Shown here: piece after piece, positions 17,786 to 26,633 of the stretch
How the letters are laid out: each line of letters opens with the position of its first letter
Numbering within the stretch: position 1 is the stretch's first letter
Assembly: GCF_001428105.1 (NCBI RefSeq)
Contig: NZ_LMSJ01000008.1
Span: forward strand, 1-64,000
Direction: 5' to 3'
Source of the DNA: Paenibacillus sp. Soil766
GTDB lineage: Bacteria > Bacillota > Bacilli > Paenibacillales > NBRC-103111
Length of the DNA stretch: 64,000 bases
Made by a program: the position numbers and the translations under genes
The notes under the pieces: generated by a model
The model's database searches: none
What the model was told of the DNA's origin: nothing
What the model saw: only the letters and a program-made list of their open reading frames with translations

Positions 17786-18982
17786 ATGAAATATCGATTT
17801 TCTAAATCGTTGGAAGGCTTCTCATCGTCGGCAGTAAGAGAAATTCTTAAGCTGACTCAAGGGAGCTCGATTATTTCCTTTGCTGGCGGATTGCCTGCTG
17901 AAGAGTTTTTCCCATTAGACGCTGTTAGCGAAGCGTTCACAAGAGTTGTTGGCGGCGGAAAGTCTGCGTTGCAATACGGATTAACAGAGGGATACAAGCC
18001 TTTGCGTGAATCCTTATGTAAACGGATGGCAGCGAAGAACATGCTGGTTACCCCAGACGAGATGCTGCTCACGACAGGTTCACAGCAAGCGATCGATCTT
18101 TTGACACGTGTATATATTGATGAAGGCGATGTCATTCTCGTTGAACGTCCGACCTATTTGGCAGCAATCCAAGTGTATCAGGCCAAAGGAGCAAAAATCG
18201 TATCTGTTGATAGCGACAATGATGGTATGATTCTCGAGGATTTGGCAGCTAAAATCGCGCAGCACAATCCCAAAATGGTCTACGTCATTCCAACGTTCTC
18301 CAACCCTGCGGGTCGTGCATGGAGCTTGGAACGTCGTCAAGGCTTGCTAGACATTTGCCGCGGTGCGGATGTGCTCATTCTGGAAGATGACCCCTATGGG
18401 GAAATCCAGTTTAACGAAAGCGAAAGCTATCCGACGATCTACTCGCTTGGCGGTAAAGCTGAGGGTGGCAATGTCGTGTATACGAGCACTTTCTCCAAGA
18501 CCGTCGCGCCTGCTTTCCGTACAGGCTGGATCATGGGCGACGAGTCGATTATTCGCCAAGTTGCACGCTTCAAGCAATCCGCGGATTTGCACTCGAGCAC
18601 GATCGACCAGCAAACACTGTATCACCTGCTTGAGCACTTTGATCTGGACGCTCATATTTCCTTAATCCGTGAACAGTATATGGATCGGATGAAGTTCATG
18701 TCAGGGCTGCTCGAAGAGCTGAACTGGCCGGGTCTGAAATGGGAAGAGCCAAAGGGCGGCATGTTCATTTGGGTCGAGCTTCCTGAGCAAATTAACGCGG
18801 CGGAACTGTTGAAAATTGCGGTTAAAGAAGGCGTAGCCTTTGTTCCCGGTGCAACATTCTACGCGGAGAATCCGCAGTACAACACGATGCGCTTGAACTA
18901 CACGCACACGGATAAAGAAACTACCGTTCTGGGCATGAAAAAGCTCGCAAAGGCGATGGAATCATATTTGCATAATGCATAA
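17786..18982 (+). CDS. PLP-dependent aminotransferase (class I/II, LysN/MocR-core type)
   Basis: A fold-type I aminotransferase of about 398 residues. The PLP lysine lies in YTSTFSKTVAPAFRTGW, and IPTFSNPAGRAWSLERR and EDDPYGEIQF are also present. It belongs to the subgroup with 2-aminoadipate and branched-chain aminotransferases related to the C-terminal domain of MocR. Its position after ilvBNC-leuA suggests a role in branched-chain or related amino acid transamination; the substrate is not proven. Start at 17786 is preferred over the ATG at 17774, which lies in the ribosome site. An IS1182-type end begins 14 bases after its stop, and its own terminator seems lost. Confidence 0.88.
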   Translation: MKYRFSKSLEGFSSSAVREILKLTQGSSIISFAGGLPAEEFFPLDAVSEAFTRVVGGGKSALQYGLTEGYKPLRESLCKRMAAKNMLVTPDEMLLTTGSQQAIDLLTRVYIDEGDVILVERPTYLAAIQVYQAKGAKIVSVDSDNDGMILEDLAAKIAQHNPKMVYVIPTFSNPAGRAWSLERRQGLLDICRGADVLILEDDPYGEIQFNESESYPTIYSLGGKAEGGNVVYTSTFSKTVAPAFRTGWIMGDESIIRQVARFKQSADLHSSTIDQQTLYHLLEHFDLDAHISLIREQYMDRMKFMSGLLEELNWPGLKWEEPKGGMFIWVELPEQINAAELLKIAVKEGVAFVPGATFYAENPQYNTMRLNYTHTDKETTVLGMKKLAKAMESYLHNA

Positions 18983-18996
18983 GCTTGAGAAGCAGC

Positions 18997-19704
18997 GGGG
19001 CTGTCTCAAAAGTAACTACTAAATAATTACCGGGACAAACTCAAGCCTTGGAAAAAGTGAAAATTTGAATGAAAAAGGAACTAAGCGACTTGTTTGCGCT
19101 TAGTTCCTTTGTTTTTGGTGTCTACAGCTGCTTTCTTGAGCAGATTGTGGGCAAGGGAAAGCCAACCGACCTCCAGACTTACTTTGGGTAAGCCTCGAAG
19201 CAGAAACCTTTTAAAACCACGGTTGTTCTTCATGTCTCCAAACACAGGCTCTGGCTCGATCATACGCCGAACCGCAAGGGCGTAACCTTCTTCGCTTCGG
19301 AGCTTTTCACGTGCTTGGTTTTTCAAACGTAAGTACTTCAGACTAACCTTTACCTCTCGATTACCTTCAGCTTTCGTACACTGAGCTTTTAGTGGGCATC
19401 CTTCACAGCTTATGCTTCGGTAATGGCGATACTCAATTTCGTATCCACTTTCCGTTTTCTCCTTGCTCGCTCTTCGGAAAATAAGTGTTTGTCCCGACGC
19501 GCATGTCCATGTGTCTTGTTCGGTGTTATACGTCCAGTTGTCGATTTTACTAATATCTTTTTGCCACGCCTTACTTTTCTCGCGGTGGTAGGTGCTATAT
19601 TTGACGACGGCTTCGACTTCATTTCCCTCTAAATAGTCATAGTTTTCTTCGCCGCCGTATCCTGCATCTGCGATGACGGTGGCAGGTAGTTTACCAAGAG
19701 CAGA
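18997..19704 (-). mobile_element. IS1182-family insertion sequence remnant
   Basis: One terminal inverted repeat is visible as GGGGCTGTCTCAAAAGT at 18997-19013, the usual end of this family, 14 bases after the aminotransferase stop. Inward from it lies the 3' part of the transposase on the minus strand. The other half of the element, including the second inverted repeat, is missing; the transposase frame meets a stop at about 19705, where an unrelated ectA-like remnant begins. Confidence 0.82.
19081..19704 (-). pseudogene. Truncated IS1182-type transposase (C-terminal half)
   Basis: A continuous minus-strand frame of about 208 codons encodes the C-terminal part of a DDE transposase. It begins SALGKLPATVIADAGYGGEEN (containing the catalytic Asp/Gly-Tyr-Gly region) and has Cys-rich CEGCPLKAQC. 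It also has the downstream catalytic-glutamate segment RMIEPEPVFGDMKNN and SLAHNLLK. The DDE N-terminal half is absent and a TAG lies at the break, so it cannot be an active transposase. Family membership is clear; whether an intact copy exists elsewhere cannot be seen. Confidence 0.85.
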
Positions 19705-19763
19705 CTAGATGAGGAATGAGGCATCGCGTGTCGGTAGGCCGCTGATGTACGCTGTATCCAAGA

Positions 19764-19970
19764 ATGAATTGCCCATCCAATCCTGAAATACTATTTGTTT
19801 GGCAAATTGCTGTTTCAACGGAACATCAAGGAAAGGGAATCGCGTATTCTCTTTTACGTGAGTTAATAACCGGAGCTTCATGTACCGAGGTACGGTATAT
19901 AGAAACCACCATATCACCAAGCAACGCAGCTTCAAACCGGTTGTTCCGTAAATTAGCGGAGGAAATATAA
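19764..19970 (+). pseudogene. ectA: Remnant of diaminobutyrate acetyltransferase (EctA)
   Basis: A 68-codon open frame carries the GNAT core specific to ectoine biosynthesis: LFVWQIAVSTEHQGKGIAYSLL, then VRYIETTISPSNAASNRLFRKLA. The N-terminal third and the C-terminal end are missing; possible frameshifted traces continue to about 20030. EctA acetylates L-2,4-diaminobutyrate in ectoine synthesis. ectB and ectC are not found here. It sits between the IS remnant and a BCCT osmolyte transporter, pointing to a former osmoprotection cluster. Confidence 0.75.
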
Positions 19971-20080
19971 TGAGGTAGCATCTCTATTGCCTTAAAGAAG
20001 GCGTCGTTTCCTTTCCTCACTTGATTATGGAAACTGGTAGAGTAGGTTTAACGAGTATAAAAGTAAGAGTTCATCAATCC

Positions 20081-20126
20081 AGAGCTATTATGCCAATAGC
20101 AGTGGTTTGATGGGCTCTATTTTTTC
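20081..20126 (+). terminator. Possible terminator
   Basis: AGAGC (20081-20085) pairs with GCTCT, with an inner CTATT/AATAG stem, followed by ATTTTTTC. It lies between the ectA remnant and the BCCT gene. Low to moderate support. Confidence 0.45.
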
Positions 20127-20196
20127 ATTTGTGCATTATTTTTCCTATGGAGGTAAAGATTATATGTGAGTCTGGAACAAAGGAAGGTATGAGAAT

Positions 20197-21729
20197 ATGG
20201 TTCTATATATTTCGATAGGTATTATTTTGATTTTTGTACTTTGGGGGGCAGTTGCTCCAATTCAGCTTGCTGCAACAGCGACTTCACTTTTTGACATGTC
20301 TATAAAAAATTTTGGTTGGTTTTTTTTAATCTCCACTTTTGGGTTTCTAGTTTTCGCTTTTTATTTGGCCTTCAGCAAGTATGGCCGGATTCGACTAGGG
20401 AAGGATGATGACGAGCCAGAATATTCAACCATCTCCTGGTTCGCTATGTTGTTTAGTGCAGGAATGGGGATTGGGCTTGTATTTTGGGGAGTTGCTGAGC
20501 CGTTATCGCACTATTTATCACCGCCTGAAGGGGTAACTGGAGCTACTACAGATGCTGCACGATTAGCTATGCGTTATTCCTTCTTTCATTGGGGAGTGCA
20601 TCCTTGGGCGATCTATACCATCATCTCGCTTACATTAGCTTACTTTCAATTCCGGAAAGATAAAAAGGGTCTCATAAGCTCTGCATTTTCACCCTTACTT
20701 GGGAAAGTATCAGAAGGAGGTGTCGGAGCTTTTATCGACACACTTGCTATTATTGCCACAGCATTCGGCGTAGCAACTTCACTTGGGCTTGGAGCGCTTC
20801 AAATTAACGGCGGTTTGAATCATATGTTCGGAATTTCAATAAATCCCATGATTCAAGTGGTTATAATTGCCGTAGTGACTGTCTTATTCTTAATCTCTGC
20901 CACGACCGGTCTGGATAAAGGGATCCGAATATTAAGCAACACCAATTTACTCATCGCTGTATTATTAATGGCATTTGTATTTGTAGTCGGACCAACTTCC
21001 TTTATCTTGGATCTATTTACTTCGACACTAGGAGGGTATCTGCAAAATCTTGTTTACATGAGTTTGAGAATGACTCCTTTTACTCAAGGCTCGTGGGTAG
21101 GTGTTTGGACTTTATTCTACTGGGCTTGGTGGATCGCTTGGGGACCATTCGTTGGAACCTTCATCGCTCGAGTATCGAAAGGCAGAACGATTAAGGAGTT
21201 CGTTCTAGGCGTTCTTTTAGTGCCAAGCCTCTTTAGCTTCATCTGGTTCTCTGTATTCGGGGGGACTGGTCTCCATATAGAGTTGTTTGATCATTATCCA
21301 ATTGCTGCCGCGGCTGAGAAGGATGTAACATCCGCATTGTTCTTAACGCTGGAGCAATTGCCTTTAGGTCACATCATAGCCTTCATTGCTACTTTGCTGA
21401 TCATAACTTTCTTTATTACATCAGCTGACTCAGCCACTTTCGTCCTTGGTATGCTATCTACGAAAGGAAATCCCAATCCAACGAATAAAGTAAAAATTGT
21501 ATGGGGCGTCCTTCAATCGTCTATAGCTATTGTACTGTTAATTAGTGGCGGTTTAAGCGGCTTACAGACCGCTTCTATCGTTGCAGCAGTACCTTTCGCC
21601 ATCGTTATTATCGGGATGTGTGCATCCTTAATGATCGCACTTAGGCAAGATGAAAAGACTTTAAGAAGCAGAGACCAGAGGCGTATGAAGAAATTAGATG
21701 AGCTACTGAGCAAGCAAGGGGAATCATAA
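20197..21729 (+). CDS. BCCT family transporter (betaine/choline/carnitine/ectoine type)
   Basis: A 510-residue secondary transporter with about twelve membrane segments. It has the BCCT signature FSAGMGIGLVFWGVAEPLSHY near residues 87-107 and the WTLFYWAWWIAWGPFVGTFI substrate-site region around 305-325. Sodium-coupled uptake of a quaternary ammonium compatible solute (glycine betaine, or ectoine given the adjacent ectA remnant) is inferred. The C-terminal tail is charged, as in osmosensing members. The ribosome site is AGGAAGG. It is close to the DUF421 pair on the same strand, so co-transcription is possible. Confidence 0.9.
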   Translation: MVLYISIGIILIFVLWGAVAPIQLAATATSLFDMSIKNFGWFFLISTFGFLVFAFYLAFSKYGRIRLGKDDDEPEYSTISWFAMLFSAGMGIGLVFWGVAEPLSHYLSPPEGVTGATTDAARLAMRYSFFHWGVHPWAIYTIISLTLAYFQFRKDKKGLISSAFSPLLGKVSEGGVGAFIDTLAIIATAFGVATSLGLGALQINGGLNHMFGISINPMIQVVIIAVVTVLFLISATTGLDKGIRILSNTNLLIAVLLMAFVFVVGPTSFILDLFTSTLGGYLQNLVYMSLRMTPFTQGSWVGVWTLFYWAWWIAWGPFVGTFIARVSKGRTIKEFVLGVLLVPSLFSFIWFSVFGGTGLHIELFDHYPIAAAAEKDVTSALFLTLEQLPLGHIIAFIATLLIITFFITSADSATFVLGMLSTKGNPNPTNKVKIVWGVLQSSIAIVLLISGGLSGLQTASIVAAVPFAIVIIGMCASLMIALRQDEKTLRSRDQRRMKKLDELLSKQGES

Positions 21730-21787
21730 TTCTCATAAAAAGAGATGATTGCTCAAAATGCCTGACGAATGCATTGGAGGGATATTT

Positions 21788-22501
21788 ATGACAGAACTAC
21801 TTTTTGGAGGATCCAATCTGCCTATTTGGATGTTTGCCATTCGTGCTTTTGTCCTCTACATAGCTCTAATTATTGTGACTCGCTGGACAGGGCATCGGCA
21901 AGTAGGGATTCTGTCTGGACATAATTACTTAATTGCTGCCGGTATAGTCGGTTTGGCGGGTATTCGGATGGTAAATCCTAAAAGTTCCTTAGTTTCAGGG
22001 TTGGTGATCGTCGTAATATATGGCGGAATTAGTGTTTTATTATCAAAATTAGATCTTAGACGACCTTTCCTAGTAGATCGGGAGCCTATTGCTTTAATCG
22101 AGCAAGGGAAGCTTGTCCCTCGAAACCTTGTTCGGGCACGAGTTACATTGGATGAATTGTTAGCACTTCTGAGAGGGAACGGTTGTCCGAGGATTTCGGA
22201 CGCTTGGGCTGCAGTGCTTGAACCAACTGGTAAACTCGGTGTGATCTTAAGAGAGTCTGCGGGGCCAGTTACACGAAAAATATATGGGCTTCCGAGTATT
22301 CCCGTAGGGTCAACGGTTCCATTAATACAAGACGGTAGGGTCCATAATGAAGGTTTAAAACAAATAAAAAAAGATAAAACTTGGCTGAAACGAACTCTGG
22401 ATCAGCAATTTGGAATACTTGATTGGAGTCAGTTGTGGGCAGTACTCGCAGAGCCGAATGGAACACTGGTAGTACTTCAGCAAAAGGAGCATAAATTGTG
22501 A
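21788..22501 (+). CDS. DUF421 (YetF-type) membrane protein
   Basis: About 237 residues. Three N-terminal hydrophobic segments are followed by a soluble domain with the family's LIEQGKLVPRNLVRARVTLDELLALLR motif and AVLEPTGKLGVI. The start at 21788 is favoured by GGAGGG seven bases upstream; the longer frame from 21749 lacks a good site. Family members occur in several copies in spore formers and have been tied to the spore envelope; function is not known. It overlaps the next DUF421 gene by four bases. Confidence 0.82.
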   Translation: MTELLFGGSNLPIWMFAIRAFVLYIALIIVTRWTGHRQVGILSGHNYLIAAGIVGLAGIRMVNPKSSLVSGLVIVVIYGGISVLLSKLDLRRPFLVDREPIALIEQGKLVPRNLVRARVTLDELLALLRGNGCPRISDAWAAVLEPTGKLGVILRESAGPVTRKIYGLPSIPVGSTVPLIQDGRVHNEGLKQIKKDKTWLKRTLDQQFGILDWSQLWAVLAEPNGTLVVLQQKEHKL

Positions 22502-23199
22502 ATGGATTTTTGTTGGAACCCTTAATGTTTGCTTGTAGAACTTTAATTATAGGATTACTAGTTTACATCATTAGTCGATATCTCCCCCGTCGTACCGGAG
22601 GCACATTCGCCGCATACGATTTTGTTTTTTTCTGGTTACTGGGTGGATTACTCGTCGCGCCCTTATATGATCTGAAGATTCGCTTTCTTGATATGATAAC
22701 AGCTGTTATTATCGTTTATTTGACACATTTTCTTCTTTCAGGTTTAGCAATGAAGAGTCGAAAGTGGTCTTCGTGGATTTCGGGGCATCCATTTACACTT
22801 ATCAAAAAAGGAAAAATTCAAGATAAAACAATGAATCAAGCTCTCTTTCCAATCCAAATGCTGATATCCGAATTACGAATGTCAGGAATAGCGAAGCTTT
22901 CGGAAGTTGAAACAGCTATCCTGGAGACGACAGGTCATCTTAGTGTAATAAAAAAAGCTGACTTTATGCCAGTAACTACTACAGATCTGAATATAAAATC
23001 CCCCCTTGATTCCCCACTGCCTACAGTTTTAATTGAGGATGGTAAGATAATGAAAAAAAATCTTGAAAAATTGGGGTGGAATGAAGCAGAGCTGCAGCAG
23101 CGCATGGTAAAAGCTAAAGTTATTACTCCTCTTAAAAAACTTTATGCCGTGATTTGGGAAGGTAAGGATCCTCTCTATTGGGTAAGCAAAGATGAATAA
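22498..23199 (+). CDS. DUF421 membrane protein, second paralog
   Basis: A 233-residue relative of the preceding gene, starting with GTG inside its stop codon (GTGA overlap) with AAAGGAGC upstream. It has the membrane-embedded N-terminus, the LIKKGKIQDKTMNQALFPIQML motif and AILETTGHLSVI. The two are divergent paralogs rather than a recent duplication and probably form a heteromeric unit. Function unknown. Confidence 0.8.
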   Translation: MNGFLLEPLMFACRTLIIGLLVYIISRYLPRRTGGTFAAYDFVFFWLLGGLLVAPLYDLKIRFLDMITAVIIVYLTHFLLSGLAMKSRKWSSWISGHPFTLIKKGKIQDKTMNQALFPIQMLISELRMSGIAKLSEVETAILETTGHLSVIKKADFMPVTTTDLNIKSPLDSPLPTVLIEDGKIMKKNLEKLGWNEAELQQRMVKAKVITPLKKLYAVIWEGKDPLYWVSKDE

Positions 23200-23357
23200 T
23201 TTATTTGGCTTAATAGATTCACAAGAGCTTGTTTTTAAGATCGTTTGCTGTAATTATTTCATTTGTAAGGATCACGAAGAATTTCATGGCTTATCGGCCA
23301 TAATAGTCCTCATTTTCAAGATAAAGTATAATTTGAACTATATATTCTTTAATTGGC

Positions 23358-23385
23358 GGAGCCTGTCGTAGACTGGCTCTTTTTA
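23358..23385 (+). terminator. Intrinsic terminator
   Basis: GAGCC-T-GTC, loop GTA, GAC-T-GGCTC, then TTTTT. It closes the DUF421 unit. Confidence 0.75.
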
Positions 23386-23526
23386 ACTTTTTTAGTTGAT
23401 ACAATTTAAACCGTAGGAGTGTGAATTAGGCAAATTTGTGTCGCCAGATTCTCTTTGGGTCCGTTGACTTGGAATTATTTTGAAATTAAGATGGGGAGAG
23501 GATATGAGAAAGGGGACTTCCAGAAG

Positions 23527-24354
23527 ATGAGTAAGCCCTTAAAACCGATCCACCGAAGTCGTGCAAGGATTTATTTTGGGATTAAAGCTTACCAATTGAA
23601 ACGTTATATAGCCTGGTTATTCGATGGCAAAAGGTACACCTCCCATAAGCAGAGTGACATACTCCCTCACCTTGCTTTCACGCACCGTACACCTCTTTTA
23701 AGACAGCTGAAAGATGTGGATATGTGGCTTCAGCATAACAAAGTGATCAATTTGAAACTCGCTGCTAAGCAGTTGAATCGCGTAATTATCCAGCCTGGCG
23801 AAACCTTTTCCTATTGGCGCTTAATTGGCAGTACAACCCGTAGGAAAGGGTATGTCGATGGCATGGTGCTTTTTCACGGAAAGGTGAAGACGGGTGTTGG
23901 CGGCGGTTTATGCCAGCTTTCGAATTTGATCTATTGGATGACGCTGCACACGCCGCTTACGGTAACGGAAAGGTATCGTCACAGCTATGATGTATTTCCA
24001 GATGCGGGGAGATCGCAGCCTTTTGGGAGCGGGGCAACGTGTTACTATAATTACTTGGATTTGCAAATTCGGAACGAGACACAAGAACCGTATCAGCTGA
24101 CGATCCAGGTTTCGGATACCCATTTAGTTGGCGAATGGCGTGCACTTAGTCCCAATATTCACAGCTACGAAATTTATGAGAAGAGCCACAGAATTACGCG
24201 TGAATACTGGGGTGGATATGTCCGCCATAATGAAATCCATCGTAGAGTGATGAATCGAGATGGGCAGCTCGTAAGGGATGAATGGGTGACGGATAACCAC
24301 GCAATTATGATGTACGAACCTTTGCTGACGGCTGGAAATAACGATAATAATTGA
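23527..24354 (+). CDS. VanW family protein
   Basis: A soluble VanW-domain protein of about 275 residues with the family core GETFSYWRLIGSTTRRKGYVDG and GVGGGLCQLSNLIYWM, then RHSYDVFPDAGRSQPFGSGAT. VanW is named from glycopeptide resistance clusters, but the domain is widespread in Firmicutes and its activity is unknown. No vanA/vanH/vanX gene is nearby, so resistance should not be inferred. The frame is open to 23455; the ATG at 23527 matches the family N-terminus (MSKPLKPIHRSRA), but the ribosome site is poor, so the start is uncertain. Confidence 0.8.
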   Translation: MSKPLKPIHRSRARIYFGIKAYQLKRYIAWLFDGKRYTSHKQSDILPHLAFTHRTPLLRQLKDVDMWLQHNKVINLKLAAKQLNRVIIQPGETFSYWRLIGSTTRRKGYVDGMVLFHGKVKTGVGGGLCQLSNLIYWMTLHTPLTVTERYRHSYDVFPDAGRSQPFGSGATCYYNYLDLQIRNETQEPYQLTIQVSDTHLVGEWRALSPNIHSYEIYEKSHRITREYWGGYVRHNEIHRRVMNRDGQLVRDEWVTDNHAIMMYEPLLTAGNNDNN

Positions 24355-24482
24355 TGAAATTTTATTCGAAATTATGGTGAAAATATCCACTAATGGTGTC
24401 GGCACTCATAGAAAATTCTTCCTCTAGATTGTATCTTATAAACTGCGTTGTTTATATATTACATAGCGAGAGGTGAATTTGC

Positions 24483-24938
24483 ATGAAGTTTCTTGTACTT
24501 ATTCATGTTTTGTCTGCCATTATCGGGGTTGGTCCAACGTTTTTTGCACATGTGCTGCTAAGAAAAAAACAAACGCTTGAGGAATTGCGGATGTCCTTGC
24601 GCGTCGGAAGTCGGTTGGAGATCTTCCCGAAAATCGGAGGTACGATTGCCGTGCTAACTGGATTGTTGTTGATTTGGTTGGGTGATTACGGCTCCATCAT
24701 GCAAATTTGGTTGATCGGCTCGCTTGTGGCTTATGTGATCATTCAAATTATTGCCATCGGCTTTGCTACGCCCAGTCAGAAAAAACTCGGAGGCTGGGTG
24801 TTGGATCCTTCCAATCAGAAAGCGACCTCACTCCCTGGTGAGCAGCTGCTGCTATGGGCCAAGGCTCGTAACTATTTCTATGCGGCATCTACCGTAGGAG
24901 TCATTTTGTTCATATTTATGATCATCAAACCAAGCTAA
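24483..24938 (+). CDS. DUF2269 family membrane protein
   Basis: A 151-residue protein with four predicted membrane segments. It starts MKFLVLIHVLSAIIGVGPTFFAHVLL, the typical DUF2269 opening, and has RVGSRLEIFPKIGG and a C-terminal ARNYFYAASTVGVILF. No function is known. AGAGGTG lies upstream. Its stop is 16 bases before a stranded aminotransferase 3' end. Confidence 0.8.
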   Translation: MKFLVLIHVLSAIIGVGPTFFAHVLLRKKQTLEELRMSLRVGSRLEIFPKIGGTIAVLTGLLLIWLGDYGSIMQIWLIGSLVAYVIIQIIAIGFATPSQKKLGGWVLDPSNQKATSLPGEQLLLWAKARNYFYAASTVGVILFIFMIIKPS

Positions 24939-24954
24939 GTTCATGCGATGGGCA

Positions 24955-25008
24955 TTTAGTTTGAAGAATCTCGCGAAGGCGATGGAATTGCATTTGAAAA
25001 CGAATTAA
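24955..25008 (+). pseudogene. Stranded 3' end of a second aminotransferase gene
   Basis: The frame reads FSLKNLAKAMELHLKTN and stops at 25006-25008. It matches the C-terminus of the aminotransferase ending at 18982 (MKKLAKAMESYLHNA); CTCGCAAAGGCGATGGAA there and CTCGCGAAGGCGATGGAA here differ at one base. The rest of the gene is missing. A good terminator follows, as expected after a real gene end. Confidence 0.7.
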
Positions 25009-25017
25009 GATTGGTAA

Positions 25018-25052
25018 CCAACACTCAGAGGCATGGCTCTGGGTGTTTTTTC
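25018..25052 (+). terminator. Intrinsic terminator
   Basis: AACACTCAGAG (25020-25030), loop GCATGG, CTCTGGGTGTT (25037-25047), then TTTT. It follows the aminotransferase remnant. Confidence 0.85.
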
Positions 25053-25148
25053 ATGATCAAATTTGGAATGAATCACCAACCGGGGATTAATTTTACCTAA
25101 ATGTGGGAAAATATTCTGTACATGTCATATAGGAATGGTGGTGCAAGG

Positions 25149-26633
25149 ATGGTATCGATTCGGAGATGGTTAAAAGGAATGAAATCAGATCCAAGCAATC
25201 AATCATCTGTTCCTTTACATCAAACGATTTCAGGAGTCCTTGAAAATGACCTCGGTACCCTGCAAACATTTTTTACTTTTGCTCCAGATCTTGTTACACG
25301 TCAGTTTCAATTAAGAACTGGGGAAAATGCCGTTCTTGTCTATTTAGAAGGGCTCATTGATAAATCCGCGATAAATAATAACATCTTATACCCGCTTATG
25401 TATGAACTCGAGTCGATTAACGATATTTGGAACTCTTCCATTACGATTGCAAAAACAGAAATGATCTCCTTATGGTCAGATATTGAAAATGCTATTTTTC
25501 AAGGTAAAAGCATCCTAATTATTCAGGGGCAGACGCGTTCACTTGTTTTACATATACAAGGCTGGCCTCAAAGAGCGATTAAAGAGCCGCAAATCGAATC
25601 CACGCTAAAAGGGTCACATCAAGGGTTTGTCGAAACTTCCGGTCAAAATATTGCTTTAATCAGACGCTATCTTCCTAATCGAGAACTGAAAATAAAAGAA
25701 TTCAACGTTGGATCTCGGGGAAATACGAGAGTGTCTATCATGTATCTCGAAGATGTCATACAACCTAATATTGTGAAAGAAATGGAGGATCGACTTTCCC
25801 AAATTAATGTGGATGCCATTTTGAATACGGGAGAATTAGCGGAGTATATTGAAGATCACCCGATAAGTTTGTTTCCACAATTAATTATGACGGAACGTCC
25901 CGATTCGGCTGCAGCCCATATTTTACAAGGAAGAATAGTTGTCGTTGTCGATCACTCGCCCAGTGTAATCGTGGCTCCTGTAACCTTCTCATCATTCTTT
26001 CAAAGTGTTGATGATTACAGCAATCGGTGGACCATAGCCACCTTCCTACGTTTATTGCGCTTTCTAGCCTTAATTACGACGATCTCTTTATCGGCTTTCT
26101 ATATAGCCATTGTTTCGTTTCATTATGAATTACTTCCTTTGGCCCTGTTAATATCGATTGGAGAATCCAGAGTAAAGGTACCTTTTCCACCGATTGTTGA
26201 GGCGTTTCTTATGGAGCTGGCCCTAGAAATGTTGAGGGAAGCAGGTTTGCGTCTACCAGGCCCTATTGGACAAACAATAGGTGTCGTCGGGGGTATTGTC
26301 ATCGGTCAGGCGGCTGTGCAAGCAGGGATTGTAAGTAATATTATGGTGATTATCGTTGCCATCACAGCTATTTCCTCTTTTATTATCCCTGATTATGATA
26401 TGTCCTCCTCGCTGCGGCTGCTTCGCTTTCCAATGATGATTCTGGCAGCTGCGTTCGGTATGGTGGGGATTGTGATTGGTATGATGATTATCGGGGTGCA
26501 CCTTATTTCGATGGAATCGTTTGGCGTCTCTTATGGAAGTCCGGTTGCTCCCATCCGACTGTCAGATTGGAAAGACGTATGGATTCGACTCCCGATGTGG
26601 AAGTGTCCTATCCTTGCCCCGCGATTTAGCTAA
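25149..26633 (+). CDS. GerA family spore germination protein, second copy (truncated tail)
   Basis: A GerAA-type subunit of about 494 residues: soluble N-terminal domain, MTERPDSAAAHILQGRIVVV, then membrane part with FPPIVEAFLMELALEMLREAG and QTIGVVGGIVIGQAAVQAG. After IRLPMW it has only KCPILAPRFS, whereas the first copy in this window has a tail of about 29 residues. That short tail is read out of frame through sequence that encodes GerAB in another frame, so the 3' end looks deleted. The ATG at 25149 follows GGTGG; an upstream ATG at 25101 is also in frame. Function may be retained or lost. Confidence 0.85.
   Translation: MVSIRRWLKGMKSDPSNQSSVPLHQTISGVLENDLGTLQTFFTFAPDLVTRQFQLRTGENAVLVYLEGLIDKSAINNNILYPLMYELESINDIWNSSITIAKTEMISLWSDIENAIFQGKSILIIQGQTRSLVLHIQGWPQRAIKEPQIESTLKGSHQGFVETSGQNIALIRRYLPNRELKIKEFNVGSRGNTRVSIMYLEDVIQPNIVKEMEDRLSQINVDAILNTGELAEYIEDHPISLFPQLIMTERPDSAAAHILQGRIVVVVDHSPSVIVAPVTFSSFFQSVDDYSNRWTIATFLRLLRFLALITTISLSAFYIAIVSFHYELLPLALLISIGESRVKVPFPPIVEAFLMELALEMLREAGLRLPGPIGQTIGVVGGIVIGQAAVQAGIVSNIMVIIVAITAISSFIIPDYDMSSSLRLLRFPMMILAAAFGMVGIVIGMMIIGVHLISMESFGVSYGSPVAPIRLSDWKDVWIRLPMWKCPILAPRFS

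Noticed and set aside
23527-24354. Glycopeptide resistance
   Set aside because: VanW domains are common in Firmicutes; no vanH, vanA or vanX gene accompanies it.
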